Origin: Bacteroidales bacterium
GTDB lineage: Bacteria > Bacteroidota > Bacteroidia > Bacteroidales > NBLH01
Assembly (NCBI GenBank): GCA_016937695.1
Contig: JAFGWC010000048.1
Coordinates: forward strand, 1 to 61,776
Direction of reading: 5' to 3'
DNA: 61,776 nt
The notes under the pieces were generated by a model. That model did no database searches. It was not told the DNA's origin and saw only the letters and a list, made by a program, of their open reading frames with translations. Position 1 is the stretch's first letter, and each line of letters starts with the position of its first letter. A program made the translations under genes and the position numbers. Shown here piece after piece: positions 9,523 to 18,083 of the stretch.

Positions 9523-10224
9523 ATGGAAAAAGAGAATAAATACTGTTACAAATATCCAAGACCTGCAGTTACAACAGATTGTATAATTTTTGGTTTTGAT
9601 GAAAGCGATTTAAAAGTTCTTTTAATAGAAAGAGGCATTGAACCTTTTAAAGGAAAATGGGCTTTGCCGGGTGGATTTGTACATATGGACGAGACTACTG
9701 AAGAAGGCGCAAAAAGAGAATTATTTGAAGAAACAGGCATTAAAGATGTTTATATCGAACAACTTTTCACTTTTAGTGATTTAGAAAGAGATCCGAGAGG
9801 CAGAGTTATTTCTGTTGCATATTTCTCATTAGTTCAACTAAATAAATACGAAGCTAAAGCCGGCGATGACGCAAAAAGAGCAAAGTGGTTTTCGGTTAAA
9901 AATGGTCCAAGTTTGGCTTTTGACCACGAAAAAATATTAAGAATGGCACTTTACCGATTAAAAGGCAAAATTAGATATCAACCAATTGGTTTTGAGTTAC
10001 TTTCTGAAAAATTTACTTTTACCGAACTGCAACATTTGTACGAAGTAATTCTTGAAATGAGCATTGACAAAAGAAATTTCAGAAAAAAAATTCAGAAAAT
10101 GGATTTATTAATCGAGCTTGACGAAAAACAAGAAAATGTAGCACATAAAGCAGCGAAATATTACAAGTTTAACAAAACTAAATATGAAGAATTAAGTTTG
10201 AAAGGATTCAATTTTGAAATATAG
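9523..10224 (+). CDS. NrtR/AraR-type Nudix transcriptional regulator
   Basis: A 233-aa protein. Residues 15-145 are a Nudix domain with a complete Nudix box at about 51-73 (GX5E, then REL, EE, G). The C-terminal ~80 residues match the winged-helix part of Nudix-related regulators ([32 protein letters not shown]). NrtR proteins bind ADP-ribose and repress NAD-synthesis genes; AraR-type relatives in Bacteroidota control arabinose genes. The following nicotinamidase-like gene supports the NAD reading. The intact Nudix box means hydrolase activity cannot be excluded. Confidence 0.85.
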   Translation: MEKENKYCYKYPRPAVTTDCIIFGFDESDLKVLLIERGIEPFKGKWALPGGFVHMDETTEEGAKRELFEETGIKDVYIEQLFTFSDLERDPRGRVISVAYFSLVQLNKYEAKAGDDAKRAKWFSVKNGPSLAFDHEKILRMALYRLKGKIRYQPIGFELLSEKFTFTELQHLYEVILEMSIDKRNFRKKIQKMDLLIELDEKQENVAHKAAKYYKFNKTKYEELSLKGFNFEI

Positions 10225-10270
10225 CAATACAGAATTAAAAATTAAAAATTTTAACTAAAAAATAATAACC

Positions 10271-11077
10271 ATGAAAAAAAATGCATTATTAATTATCGAT
10301 CCACAAAACGATTTTTGTAATCCAGGGAATGGAAACGGAAAAGGAATTGGTTCACTTTATGTAAACAGCGCAGAAAAAGACATGGATCGTTTAGCCGAAT
10401 GGATAAGAAAAAACAAAGATGAAATTGATTTTATTGGTGTTACAATAGATTCGCACCAACCAAATGATATTTCGCATCCGAATTTTTGGATGGATAAAAA
10501 CGGTAATTTTCCTGCACCATTTACAATTATTACATCAAAAGATGTAGAATCAGGTATTTGGACTCCAAGATTCGACCCCAAAAGATGTCTTGATTATTTA
10601 AAAGACCTCGAAAATCAGGGAGAATATCCACATGTAATTTGGCCTGTTCACTGCGTTATCGGCTCAGAAGGTGCAGCAATTTATAAGCCATTAATGGATG
10701 CGATGATTGATTGGACAGTAAAAGGAAAATTTTATCAAACTGTGGCAAAAGGAACATTTCCGTTTACCGAACATTTTGGAGCTTTCAGAGCACAAATTCC
10801 TGACGCAAACAGACCGGAAACTCAATTAAATCAAGCACTTATAAAAACGCTTGAAACTTATCAGAATATTTATTTGGCCGGCGAAGCTAAATCGCATTGC
10901 GTTGCAAACAGCCTAAAACAAGTACTTGACGAAGCTCCTACTCTAGCAGCAAAATTTATTGTACTCGAAGATACTATGTCGAATGTTGCGGGTTTTGAGA
11001 ATTTAGCCGATCCTATTTACGAAAAAGCAACTAAAATGGGCGTTAGATTTAGTAATACAAAAGATGCTGCTTTATAA
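10271..11077 (+). CDS. Nicotinamidase-like cysteine hydrolase
   Basis: A 268-aa isochorismatase-fold protein. The catalytic triad expected for PncA is visible: Asp10 in LLIIDPQNDFC, Lys160 in VAKGTFPF and Cys210 in AKSHCVANSL. The metal ligands typical of nicotinamidases are also present (Asp60, His62 and His69 in TIDSHQPNDISHP). It would convert nicotinamide to nicotinic acid for NAD salvage. It is longer than E. coli PncA (about 213 aa), mainly through insertions after residue 80. It lies 46 nt after the Nudix regulator and is probably its target. Another amide substrate is possible. Confidence 0.75.
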   Translation: MKKNALLIIDPQNDFCNPGNGNGKGIGSLYVNSAEKDMDRLAEWIRKNKDEIDFIGVTIDSHQPNDISHPNFWMDKNGNFPAPFTIITSKDVESGIWTPRFDPKRCLDYLKDLENQGEYPHVIWPVHCVIGSEGAAIYKPLMDAMIDWTVKGKFYQTVAKGTFPFTEHFGAFRAQIPDANRPETQLNQALIKTLETYQNIYLAGEAKSHCVANSLKQVLDEAPTLAAKFIVLEDTMSNVAGFENLADPIYEKATKMGVRFSNTKDAAL

Positions 11078-11142
11078 AGAACTAATAAATTGCAAGTTAT
11101 AAATAATTAGGATTTATTATTTAACAATAAAAACATATATAC

Positions 11143-11835
11143 ATGAAAAATAATAATTATGACGATCTAAATTTCAATTTAGACTTTGCCAATTTCAATC
11201 CAGATGATATTGAAGTTGATGAAACGATAAATGCAGTTTTCATTATTGACACGTCATCGTCTGTTTATCAGTATGTTAACGAGTTAAATTATGCATTTAA
11301 TGATTTTACTGAATCTATGCAAAAATCTCACATAGCTGATAAGCTTTTTGTTTCGGTTATCGAATTTAACAATAAAATTAATGTTGTAAACGGCTTTATG
11401 CCGATAAGCTCAATCCAAAATATGGATTTTTCGAAAAAGCTTGGTGGCGCAACTGCCTTATATGATGCTGTTTATCATGGTTTAAATAATGCTTTGGATT
11501 ACCGAGAAAACCTTGAAAACTCTGGTGTTAAAACAAAAACTATGGTATTTGTAATTACTGATGGAGAAGATAACAGCTCGAAAAACTCGGCTAATTCGGT
11601 TAAAAATATCATAAAAAAAATAAAAGCTGATGAATTAAGTGCATTTTCGTTTACAACAATTTTATTTGGGCTTGGCGATGAAGCCAATTTTGAAAAAGCG
11701 CGAATTGATATGGGAATTGAGCATCTTGCAAAAATAGGAACAAGCGGCGCAGAAATCAAAAAAATGATTGGATTTATCTCACAATCAATATCTTCTGTTT
11801 CGGCAGGACAACCAACATTTGCGCCTGTTTTTTAA
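11143..11835 (+). CDS. VWA domain protein (TerY-like)
   Basis: A 230-aa soluble von Willebrand A domain protein. The MIDAS metal site is complete: Asp36-x-Ser38-x-Ser40 in IIDTSSSVYQ, Thr104 in GGATALYDAV and Asp140 in VITDGEDNSS. No signal peptide is present, so it is probably cytoplasmic. It is followed by a PP2C-like phosphatase gene and a kinase-like gene in the same direction. That is the arrangement of TerY-P triads described near tellurium-resistance-type stress genes. No terD or other ter genes are in this window. A binding or scaffold role is inferred. Confidence 0.8.
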   Translation: MKNNNYDDLNFNLDFANFNPDDIEVDETINAVFIIDTSSSVYQYVNELNYAFNDFTESMQKSHIADKLFVSVIEFNNKINVVNGFMPISSIQNMDFSKKLGGATALYDAVYHGLNNALDYRENLENSGVKTKTMVFVITDGEDNSSKNSANSVKNIIKKIKADELSAFSFTTILFGLGDEANFEKARIDMGIEHLAKIGTSGAEIKKMIGFISQSISSVSAGQPTFAPVF

Positions 11836-11847
11836 ACTAAGCTCATT

Positions 11848-11874
11848 ATCGTGCCGCGATAATCGTGGCACGAT
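11848..11874 (+). terminator. GC-rich hairpin after the VWA gene
   Basis: ATCGTGCC (11848-11855) pairs perfectly with GGCACGAT (11867-11874). It is unusually GC-rich for this region and lies 12 nt past the VWA stop. No T-tract follows, so it may be an attenuator or RNA-stability hairpin rather than a full terminator. Confidence 0.4.
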
Positions 11875-12023
11875 TTAATAAAATAAATATAAAAAATGTA
11901 GATTTCCGAATCACAAATCAATTAATCATAAATTTTTAGCCGGAATATGATAATCTGAAAAAAAAATTACGATTAACGACTAACGATTTCAGATTTACGA
12001 ATTACAAATTAATAAAATCAAAC

Positions 12024-12761
12024 ATGATAGTTCATAAATTATTAAAACGCGGACTTAATCATCCAAATTTTTGTGAAGATTTTATTTTAGATGAAAAACT
12101 AAATCAAGAATATTCGCTTTTTGGAGTTTTTGATGGTTGCAGTTCTGGCGTAGATTCGCATCTGGCATCAACTCTTATCGCCAAAATAATTAGAGCTGAA
12201 GCTAATAAAATTAATATCGAAAAATTAAGCTTCGATGAAATTTTAGAAAAAATTACTTTCAAAACATTAAAATCGTTAAAAAAAATCAGCAAAAAGTTTT
12301 TTTTATCTAAAAATGAGCTACTTAGCACAATAATTTTATTCTTATACAATCAAAATTCCGACAAAGGAAAAATCATAAGCATTGGCGATGGATTTTTATC
12401 AATAAATAAACATGAAATTGAGATAAATCAAAACAATCAACCTAATTATTTGGCATATAATATTGATGAAATCAGAAATAAAAAAGAATTTAAAATTTGG
12501 TATGATGAAAATGTTGGAAAATATGATGTCGAAAATTTAGAAGATGTAACAATTTCTACTGACGGAATATTTTCTTTCGCAAATGACTATAATTCAGAAA
12601 ATTACAACAATAAAGAAATAAATATTATTGAATACTTAACTCAAGATAAAAATTTATTTTCAAACAAAGCTATGCTTGGAAGAAAATATAATATCTTAAA
12701 AAAAACACATTTTTTACAAAATTTTGATGATTTAGGAATAATTAGAATTATAAAACAATAA
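12024..12761 (+). CDS. PP2C-like protein phosphatase of the VWA/PP2C/kinase triad
   Basis: A 245-aa divergent PP2C-family protein. Metal-binding positions can be read as Asp19 (NFCEDF, for the usual NED), Asp37 (FGVFDGCSSG, for DGMGG), Asp122 (ISIGDGF, for GDSR), Asp180 (TISTDGIFSF, for CSDGL) and Asp235/236 near the end (DDLGII, for DDNIT). All acidic ligands are kept, so it is likely active on Ser/Thr phosphates, presumably those placed by the adjacent kinase. No membrane segment. It starts 188 nt after the VWA gene and ends 36 nt before the kinase gene. Confidence 0.75.
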   Translation: MIVHKLLKRGLNHPNFCEDFILDEKLNQEYSLFGVFDGCSSGVDSHLASTLIAKIIRAEANKINIEKLSFDEILEKITFKTLKSLKKISKKFFLSKNELLSTIILFLYNQNSDKGKIISIGDGFLSINKHEIEINQNNQPNYLAYNIDEIRNKKEFKIWYDENVGKYDVENLEDVTISTDGIFSFANDYNSENYNNKEINIIEYLTQDKNLFSNKAMLGRKYNILKKTHFLQNFDDLGIIRIIKQ

Positions 12762-12797
12762 CATGTAATTATCTCACTAACTGCTAATTATGAAAAC

Positions 12798-14510
12798 ATG
12801 CCAAAATTTAAAGTAAATACAAAAAGCGGAAAAAGTTTTTATTTAAAAGATGAAAACGAAATTCAACGTGGTGGTGAAGGCAGAATTTTACTGCTTGATA
12901 ATGAGCCAAATATGGTAGTCAAAATTTATCATCAAACAAATCATGCTATTTCTGAAGATAAATTCAATTATCTGCAAAAATTAGACTCAAAATTCTTCAT
13001 AAAACCTTTAGAATTAATATTTATCGATAACGAAATTGTTGGATATAAAATGGAATATGCAGGAAATGAGTATTTTCCAATTTCAAGCTTATTCAGTAAA
13101 AACTTTTGCACTAAAAATAAAATAGATTTTAAAACCAAAAAAAAAATTGCAACACAATTAACAAAAGCAATAGAAAAAGCTCATAATCAAGATGTTATAA
13201 TTGGAGATTTAAACCAATTTAACATATTAACCAATATTAAAGGAGAAATAAAACTTATTGATACAGATTCTTACGAAACTCCATTTCACAAACACAACGG
13301 ACTTTTGCTCGATGATATAAGAGACTATTTATATAATGGTTTTATAAGTAAAAACAGCGATTATTTTGCACTTTCGGTAATTTTATTTTATTTATTCACA
13401 TATACTCATCCGTTTAAAGGAATTCATAAAAAAATAAAAAAACTTTCGGATAGAATGATTAATAAAATTCCGATATTTAAAAAAGACAGCGATATAATTA
13501 TTCCAAAATGCTACGAAGCAATCCAAAACAATCAGCTTCAACAAAATTTTGAAAAACTTTACTTTAATGGCGAAAGGTTTTTAATTCCTTTACACATAAT
13601 TGATAAAAAGATTAAATCTAGTAATATTAAATCTAAAATTATATCAAACAAAGTTGAAGAAAATGATGTAATTATAAGTCCGATTGAAATTAGCGAGCAG
13701 ATTGTAAATGTGTATTTTAACAACGAAATTGGATTTATTGAAACAGAAACTAAATTTGTAATTTATTCGGCAAAAAACAGAGCTTATTTAAGCAGAAAAC
13801 ATGTAATTAACAAAAATGTATGCGAAAATGTATTTATTGGCTCAAAAAACATTGTTTTAAAGAAAAAAAACAAGCTTTTTTATATTGATGATAAATCAAA
13901 TATAATAGAAATCACAAATTTTATATTTACCGATAATTCAAAAATATCGCAAAAAGAAAATATTTTAATCGTTATTTCAAATAATCAAATGACTTGGCTT
14001 TATATCGACGAAATTTTAAATACTTCAATTAAAAGTAAAAGAACAGAAGTTTTTGGCCAAGCATTTAATATTAATAACGGATTAATTCAAAACTCAGGCG
14101 GCGTTCAGCGAATTTTTTATAATACAGGAAAAGATATTGCAACTGTAAAAACTCAAAAAAACATAAAACAAATATTTCAAAACAAAAATACAGGAATTGC
14201 CCAAATAATTGACAATAAGATTGTTATGAACTTTTATTTTAAAATAAACGGATTAAATATTGAATTTAATTTACAACCTTCAGAACAATTCAACGAATTT
14301 GCTTTTATGGAATCAGCCAATCAAAACGGATATATTTTTGAAGCTTCAGACAATAAAATAAAAGTTATTAGAACTCAAGATTTTCAAATAGTTTCTGAAA
14401 TAAGCAGTAAATATATTTCGGAACAAACAAGTCTTTTTTACACAAAATCAGGAATTATAGCTTGGGAAAATGACACAGTTCTTTTAATAAACTCGAAAGA
14501 AAAAAAATAG
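12798..14510 (+). CDS. Protein kinase-like protein of the VWA/PP2C/kinase triad, with long C-terminal extension
   Basis: A 570-aa protein. Residues ~20-270 are a eukaryotic-like kinase domain: glycine loop RGGEGRI (25-28), Lys42 in MVVKIYH, catalytic IIGDLNQFNIL (Asp137, Asn142, with IGD replacing HRD) and KLIDTDSYE in place of DFG (Asp155). The core catalytic residues are kept. Residues ~300-570 are rich in beta strands with repeated short hydrophobic-aromatic stretches, and no known domain was recognised there. No membrane segment. It is the last gene of the triad and faces the SpoIIE-type phosphatase gene 29 nt away. Confidence 0.75.
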   Translation: MPKFKVNTKSGKSFYLKDENEIQRGGEGRILLLDNEPNMVVKIYHQTNHAISEDKFNYLQKLDSKFFIKPLELIFIDNEIVGYKMEYAGNEYFPISSLFSKNFCTKNKIDFKTKKKIATQLTKAIEKAHNQDVIIGDLNQFNILTNIKGEIKLIDTDSYETPFHKHNGLLLDDIRDYLYNGFISKNSDYFALSVILFYLFTYTHPFKGIHKKIKKLSDRMINKIPIFKKDSDIIIPKCYEAIQNNQLQQNFEKLYFNGERFLIPLHIIDKKIKSSNIKSKIISNKVEENDVIISPIEISEQIVNVYFNNEIGFIETETKFVIYSAKNRAYLSRKHVINKNVCENVFIGSKNIVLKKKNKLFYIDDKSNIIEITNFIFTDNSKISQKENILIVISNNQMTWLYIDEILNTSIKSKRTEVFGQAFNINNGLIQNSGGVQRIFYNTGKDIATVKTQKNIKQIFQNKNTGIAQIIDNKIVMNFYFKINGLNIEFNLQPSEQFNEFAFMESANQNGYIFEASDNKIKVIRTQDFQIVSEISSKYISEQTSLFYTKSGIIAWENDTVLLINSKEKK

Positions 14511-14539
14511 ATTTATATAAAATACATGTGTAGTAATTT

Positions 14540-16735
14540 CTATGTCTTTAAGCCAATTACAAGAACATCATCAATTTGTTTTTTATCACTTTTCCATCTT
14601 TCAAAAACAGTTGATAATCGTTCTTTTTGTTCGTCCAAAGGCATTGTGTGAATTTTTAAAAGCAATTCTTTAAATCTTTTTTTATAAAATTTCCTTCCTT
14701 CTCCGCCACCAATTTGGTCGAAATAACCATCTGAAAAAATATAAAAAACATCGCCTTCTTCATATTGTACTTTATATGGTTCAAATATTTTTTCTTTACG
14801 TAAAACTCCTCCAATTCCAAAATTTGAACCTCTTAACTCAATCAATTCATTATTCCTAATATAAAACAAAGGATTTCCTGCTCCTGCAAACGAAATTATT
14901 TTCTTTTCTTCGTCAAGAATAATAACGGCTATATCCATTCCGTCTTTCATTGTTCCTGACTCTCTTTGCTTTAAAGTTTCTATTACAAGCTGATCAAGTT
15001 TATACAGAATCTGCTCAGGATCAACAACTTCCTGAATATTAACTATTAAATGCAAAAAATTATTTCCAAGCAATGTCATAAAAGCTCCGGGAACTCCATG
15101 TCCTGTACAATCAGCAGCTATCAATATTTTTAAACTATTCGCTTCGTCAAAATCCCAAGATGATTCTACTTCGCCATACCAATAAAAATCACCGCTAACA
15201 ATATCTTTTGGATTAAAATAAATAAAATGTTCCGGTAGTCTTTCCTTTAAATAATTTTCATCTGGTAATACAGCTTCTTGCAGTCTTTTCGCATAGTTCA
15301 GGCTATCAGTTAAAGCCTTATTCTTCTTATTAATATCTTCACTTTGCTCTTCAAGTATTTCGTTTATTTTACCGATTTCGTTATTTGCAATTTGCAAACT
15401 TTTAGATTTATTGCTTAATTCTTCTTTTTGTGCCTCTACAACTAAAGTTCTTTCCTTTACAAGCTGTTCAAGATTATTATTAACATAATCCAATTCCTGC
15501 GTTAGTTCTTCAGAGTATAAATATGCTTTTGAAAATCGAGACGAAATTAAATAAGATTCAATAAGTATAAATAATACTAATGCATATGGAACAATCTCGT
15601 TAGAAGAGATTAACATTTGCTGATTTAATATATCATAAACTATAGCAGCAGCTAAAACAAAAGCTCCTAACAATGTGTGTTTAGCGCCTTCAACTTGCTT
15701 TACTGATGATTTAATAATCACAAACATCAAATAAACAATTGCAATTACAATAAATAATTCAAAAATAAAAAGTGTGCTCGTAAAAATTAATGGCTTTGTA
15801 AAGATTACAACTAAACTCATTATTCCAATAAATCCATATATAACCCAAACAAATAATTTCGAAGCTTCTTGTTTAAACATTGAAACTATAAAAAGTGCAA
15901 AAAACAGAAATATAAAATAATAAAAAAGAAAGTCTAATCTTAATTGCAAATTCCAGCTTAAATCTTGATAAATTAAATTAATAATTTTAAAATCGCCGCC
16001 AACAGCCAAATGCACTGCTGCTGACAAAGTTAGAAGTGCAAAAAATAATGATGAGTACACATCGCGCCTAAGCATAAAAAGCACTATATGATAAAATCCG
16101 ATAATTAACATTAATCCGAAAAAGAAAAAATCTATCGCCAATCTTTTATTCTCACTTTTTATCAAATTTTCAGACGCTGCTAATTGTATACTTTTTACTA
16201 TTCCACCTTTATTATGACAAAAATTGCTAACTTGAATTACAATTTCAATTTGCTCGCTATAGGTTCTAAAAAAATTTGCAGAAGCAAATCTTATTGGTTT
16301 TGTTTTCTTCTGAGTATCTCCAACAACACCAACTTCTTCTATAATTTTACCATTAACCCAAATTTTATATGCCGAATTAATTTTATTAATTCTTAATCCA
16401 AAAACAGAATCTGTTTTGTGTTTTTTTATAATTAATCTATAGGTTGCAAAATTTATCGGATTTGAATCAAAATCGCTATAATTATTCCACAATTCAGGAA
16501 CAAATTCAAAATTTTTAGTGATTTTTTCTTTTTCAACAAAATCAGCAGGCGTAAACAATTTATTTGGATAAAACTCCCATTGTCCGTTTAAATCATAAAT
16601 TCCATATTTCTCAATCGATTTATCAGAAATATCTAAATGTGCATTATCAAATAAAATAAAATCAATTTTATCTTTACATGATGATGTAAAAAATATAATA
16701 AAAACAATTAATAATATTGTGAAATTTTTATTCAT
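14540..16735 (-). CDS. 7TM (DISM-type) membrane protein with SpoIIE/PP2C phosphatase domain
   Basis: A 731-aa signalling protein. The N-terminus is a lipoprotein-like signal ending at Cys20 (FFTSSCKD). Residues ~40-190 look like an extracytoplasmic jelly-roll domain. About seven transmembrane helices lie at ~200-395, as in 7TMR-DISM receptors, then a coiled coil (~405-480). The SpoIIE phosphatase domain follows, with its acidic motifs (IAADCTGHGVPGAFM, KDGMDIAVIIL, YIFSDGYFDQIGG, QIDDVLVIGL). It probably senses an external signal and dephosphorylates a cytoplasmic partner such as an anti-sigma antagonist. No such partner lies next to it. Confidence 0.88.
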   Translation of the reverse strand: MNKNFTILLIVFIIFFTSSCKDKIDFILFDNAHLDISDKSIEKYGIYDLNGQWEFYPNKLFTPADFVEKEKITKNFEFVPELWNNYSDFDSNPINFATYRLIIKKHKTDSVFGLRINKINSAYKIWVNGKIIEEVGVVGDTQKKTKPIRFASANFFRTYSEQIEIVIQVSNFCHNKGGIVKSIQLAASENLIKSENKRLAIDFFFFGLMLIIGFYHIVLFMLRRDVYSSLFFALLTLSAAVHLAVGGDFKIINLIYQDLSWNLQLRLDFLFYYFIFLFFALFIVSMFKQEASKLFVWVIYGFIGIMSLVVIFTKPLIFTSTLFIFELFIVIAIVYLMFVIIKSSVKQVEGAKHTLLGAFVLAAAIVYDILNQQMLISSNEIVPYALVLFILIESYLISSRFSKAYLYSEELTQELDYVNNNLEQLVKERTLVVEAQKEELSNKSKSLQIANNEIGKINEILEEQSEDINKKNKALTDSLNYAKRLQEAVLPDENYLKERLPEHFIYFNPKDIVSGDFYWYGEVESSWDFDEANSLKILIAADCTGHGVPGAFMTLLGNNFLHLIVNIQEVVDPEQILYKLDQLVIETLKQRESGTMKDGMDIAVIILDEEKKIISFAGAGNPLFYIRNNELIELRGSNFGIGGVLRKEKIFEPYKVQYEEGDVFYIFSDGYFDQIGGGEGRKFYKKRFKELLLKIHTMPLDEQKERLSTVFERWKSDKKQIDDVLVIGLKT

Positions 16736-16796
16736 ATTACTATCAAAAATAACTTTTTATTTCAAATAATAAAACTTTTTAATTCCAATTCAATAA

Positions 16797-16829
16797 AAAA
16801 GAGCCTGCAATTGATTTACAGGCTCTTTT
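16797..16829 (-). terminator. Rho-independent terminator of the atp operon (after atpG)
   Basis: AAAAGAGCCTG (16797-16807) pairs with CAGGCTCTTTT (16819-16829), an 11-bp perfect stem with an 11-nt loop. Read on the minus strand it is followed by a T-tract, 21 nt past the atpG stop. Confidence 0.88.
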
Positions 16830-16849
16830 ATTCTCTAATAAAACTATAT

Positions 16850-17725
16850 TTAACTTTTTAAAGCCTCTGCTCCACTCACAATTTCTAAAATTTCGTTTGT
16901 AATTGAAGCTTGTCTTGCTTTATTGTATTTTAGTTTTAGTTCTCTCAACATATCTGTAGCATTATCAGTTGCCATGTGCATTGCAGTCATTCTTGCGCCA
17001 TGTTCCGATGCATAAGATTCTAAAATTGCTTTATAAAATCTTATTTTTAAAGCGTATGGAACTAATTTATCAGTAATTTCAATTTTGTTTGGTTCAAAAA
17101 TATAATCATGCTGATTTTTTGATTCAGATTTCTCTATTTCTATTGGCAAAAATTTATCGGAAGCAAGTAATTGAACTGCTACATTTTTAAATTCATTATA
17201 AACCAAACGTACTTCATCATAAGTTTTATCTGTAAATCTACCCATTACAGATTTAGCTATTGCAGAACTATTTTCAAAGTTCAAATCATCAAAAATATCA
17301 TCATGCGATTCTAAAACATTGATGTTTTTTGCTTTAAAGATATCTTTTGCCTTTTTTCCAATTGTAATTACATCCAGATTTCCGGTTTCGTATAAATTTC
17401 CATACTTATGATGAATTAATTCAATAGCCTTTTTTACAGCGTTTGAATTAAATGCACCACATAAACCTCTGTTTGAGGAAATTACAACTATCAATACTCT
17501 TTCAACTTTTCTGTTTTGAGCATAAATATTACTTTCTGAAATATCTGTAGAGCTAATAATATCATCTAAAATATTATGAAGTTTATCAGCATAAGGTCTC
17601 ATCTGAATAATTGCATTTTGCGCCTTTCTTAACTTTGCAGCTGCAACCATTTTCATTGCAGATGTTATTTGCCGCGTTGAATTTACAGACGTGATTCTTG
17701 TTCGTATTTCTTTTAAATTAGCCAT
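16850..17725 (-). CDS. atpG: ATP synthase F1 gamma subunit
   Basis: A 291-aa protein starting MANLKEIRTRITSVNSTRQITSAMKMVAAAKLRKAQ, cut here to the family's N-terminal helix signature (ITSAMKMVAAAKL). The C-terminal helix signature NATDMLRELKLKYNKARQ is also present. It forms the central stalk that couples rotation of the c-ring to catalysis. Length is normal. It is the last gene of the atpBEFHA-ACBP-atpG cluster and is followed by a strong terminator. Confidence 0.96.
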   Translation of the reverse strand: MANLKEIRTRITSVNSTRQITSAMKMVAAAKLRKAQNAIIQMRPYADKLHNILDDIISSTDISESNIYAQNRKVERVLIVVISSNRGLCGAFNSNAVKKAIELIHHKYGNLYETGNLDVITIGKKAKDIFKAKNINVLESHDDIFDDLNFENSSAIAKSVMGRFTDKTYDEVRLVYNEFKNVAVQLLASDKFLPIEIEKSESKNQHDYIFEPNKIEITDKLVPYALKIRFYKAILESYASEHGARMTAMHMATDNATDMLRELKLKYNKARQASITNEILEIVSGAEALKS

Positions 17726-17756
17726 AATATAATTAGTGCAGTACTGATATTAAAAT

Positions 17757-18014
17757 TTATTCTTGACTTCTTAAATTTTCAACTAAATCGATATATTCCT
17801 GAGCTGCTAATTCTTTATCTTTTCCCCTCAATTCTGTCCAAGCATCATATTTTGCAGCTCCTTTAAAATCGAAACCACCTGGACGTTCTCCACTTACATC
17901 GCCTTCTGTTGCTTGCTTATACAAACCATATAGTTTTAACAAAATATCGTTTGAAGGTTTTGATTTCAAATTTTTTGAATTTTTCACAGCATTTTCGAAA
18001 GCTTCTACACTCAT
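17757..18014 (-). CDS. Acyl-CoA-binding protein (ACBP) inside the ATP synthase operon
   Basis: An 85-aa single-domain ACBP, the same length as the animal and yeast proteins. The ligand-contacting residues known from bovine/human ACBP are all present and nearly in the same numbering: Tyr29 and Lys33 in LYGLYKQAT, Lys55 in GAAKYDAW and Tyr74 in AAQEYIDL. It binds long-chain acyl-CoA in the cytoplasm. The gene sits between atpA (69 nt upstream) and atpG (31 nt downstream), all on one strand. ACBPs are uncommon in bacteria and not a normal ATP synthase component. The family call is firm; the reason for the location is unknown. Confidence 0.93.
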   Translation of the reverse strand: MSVEAFENAVKNSKNLKSKPSNDILLKLYGLYKQATEGDVSGERPGGFDFKGAAKYDAWTELRGKDKELAAQEYIDLVENLRSQE

Positions 18015-18083
18015 AATATTATTTTTAATTCGTTTAAGTAATTTATTATTAGATATTTAGCAACAAAGTACTAATTTCTAATA

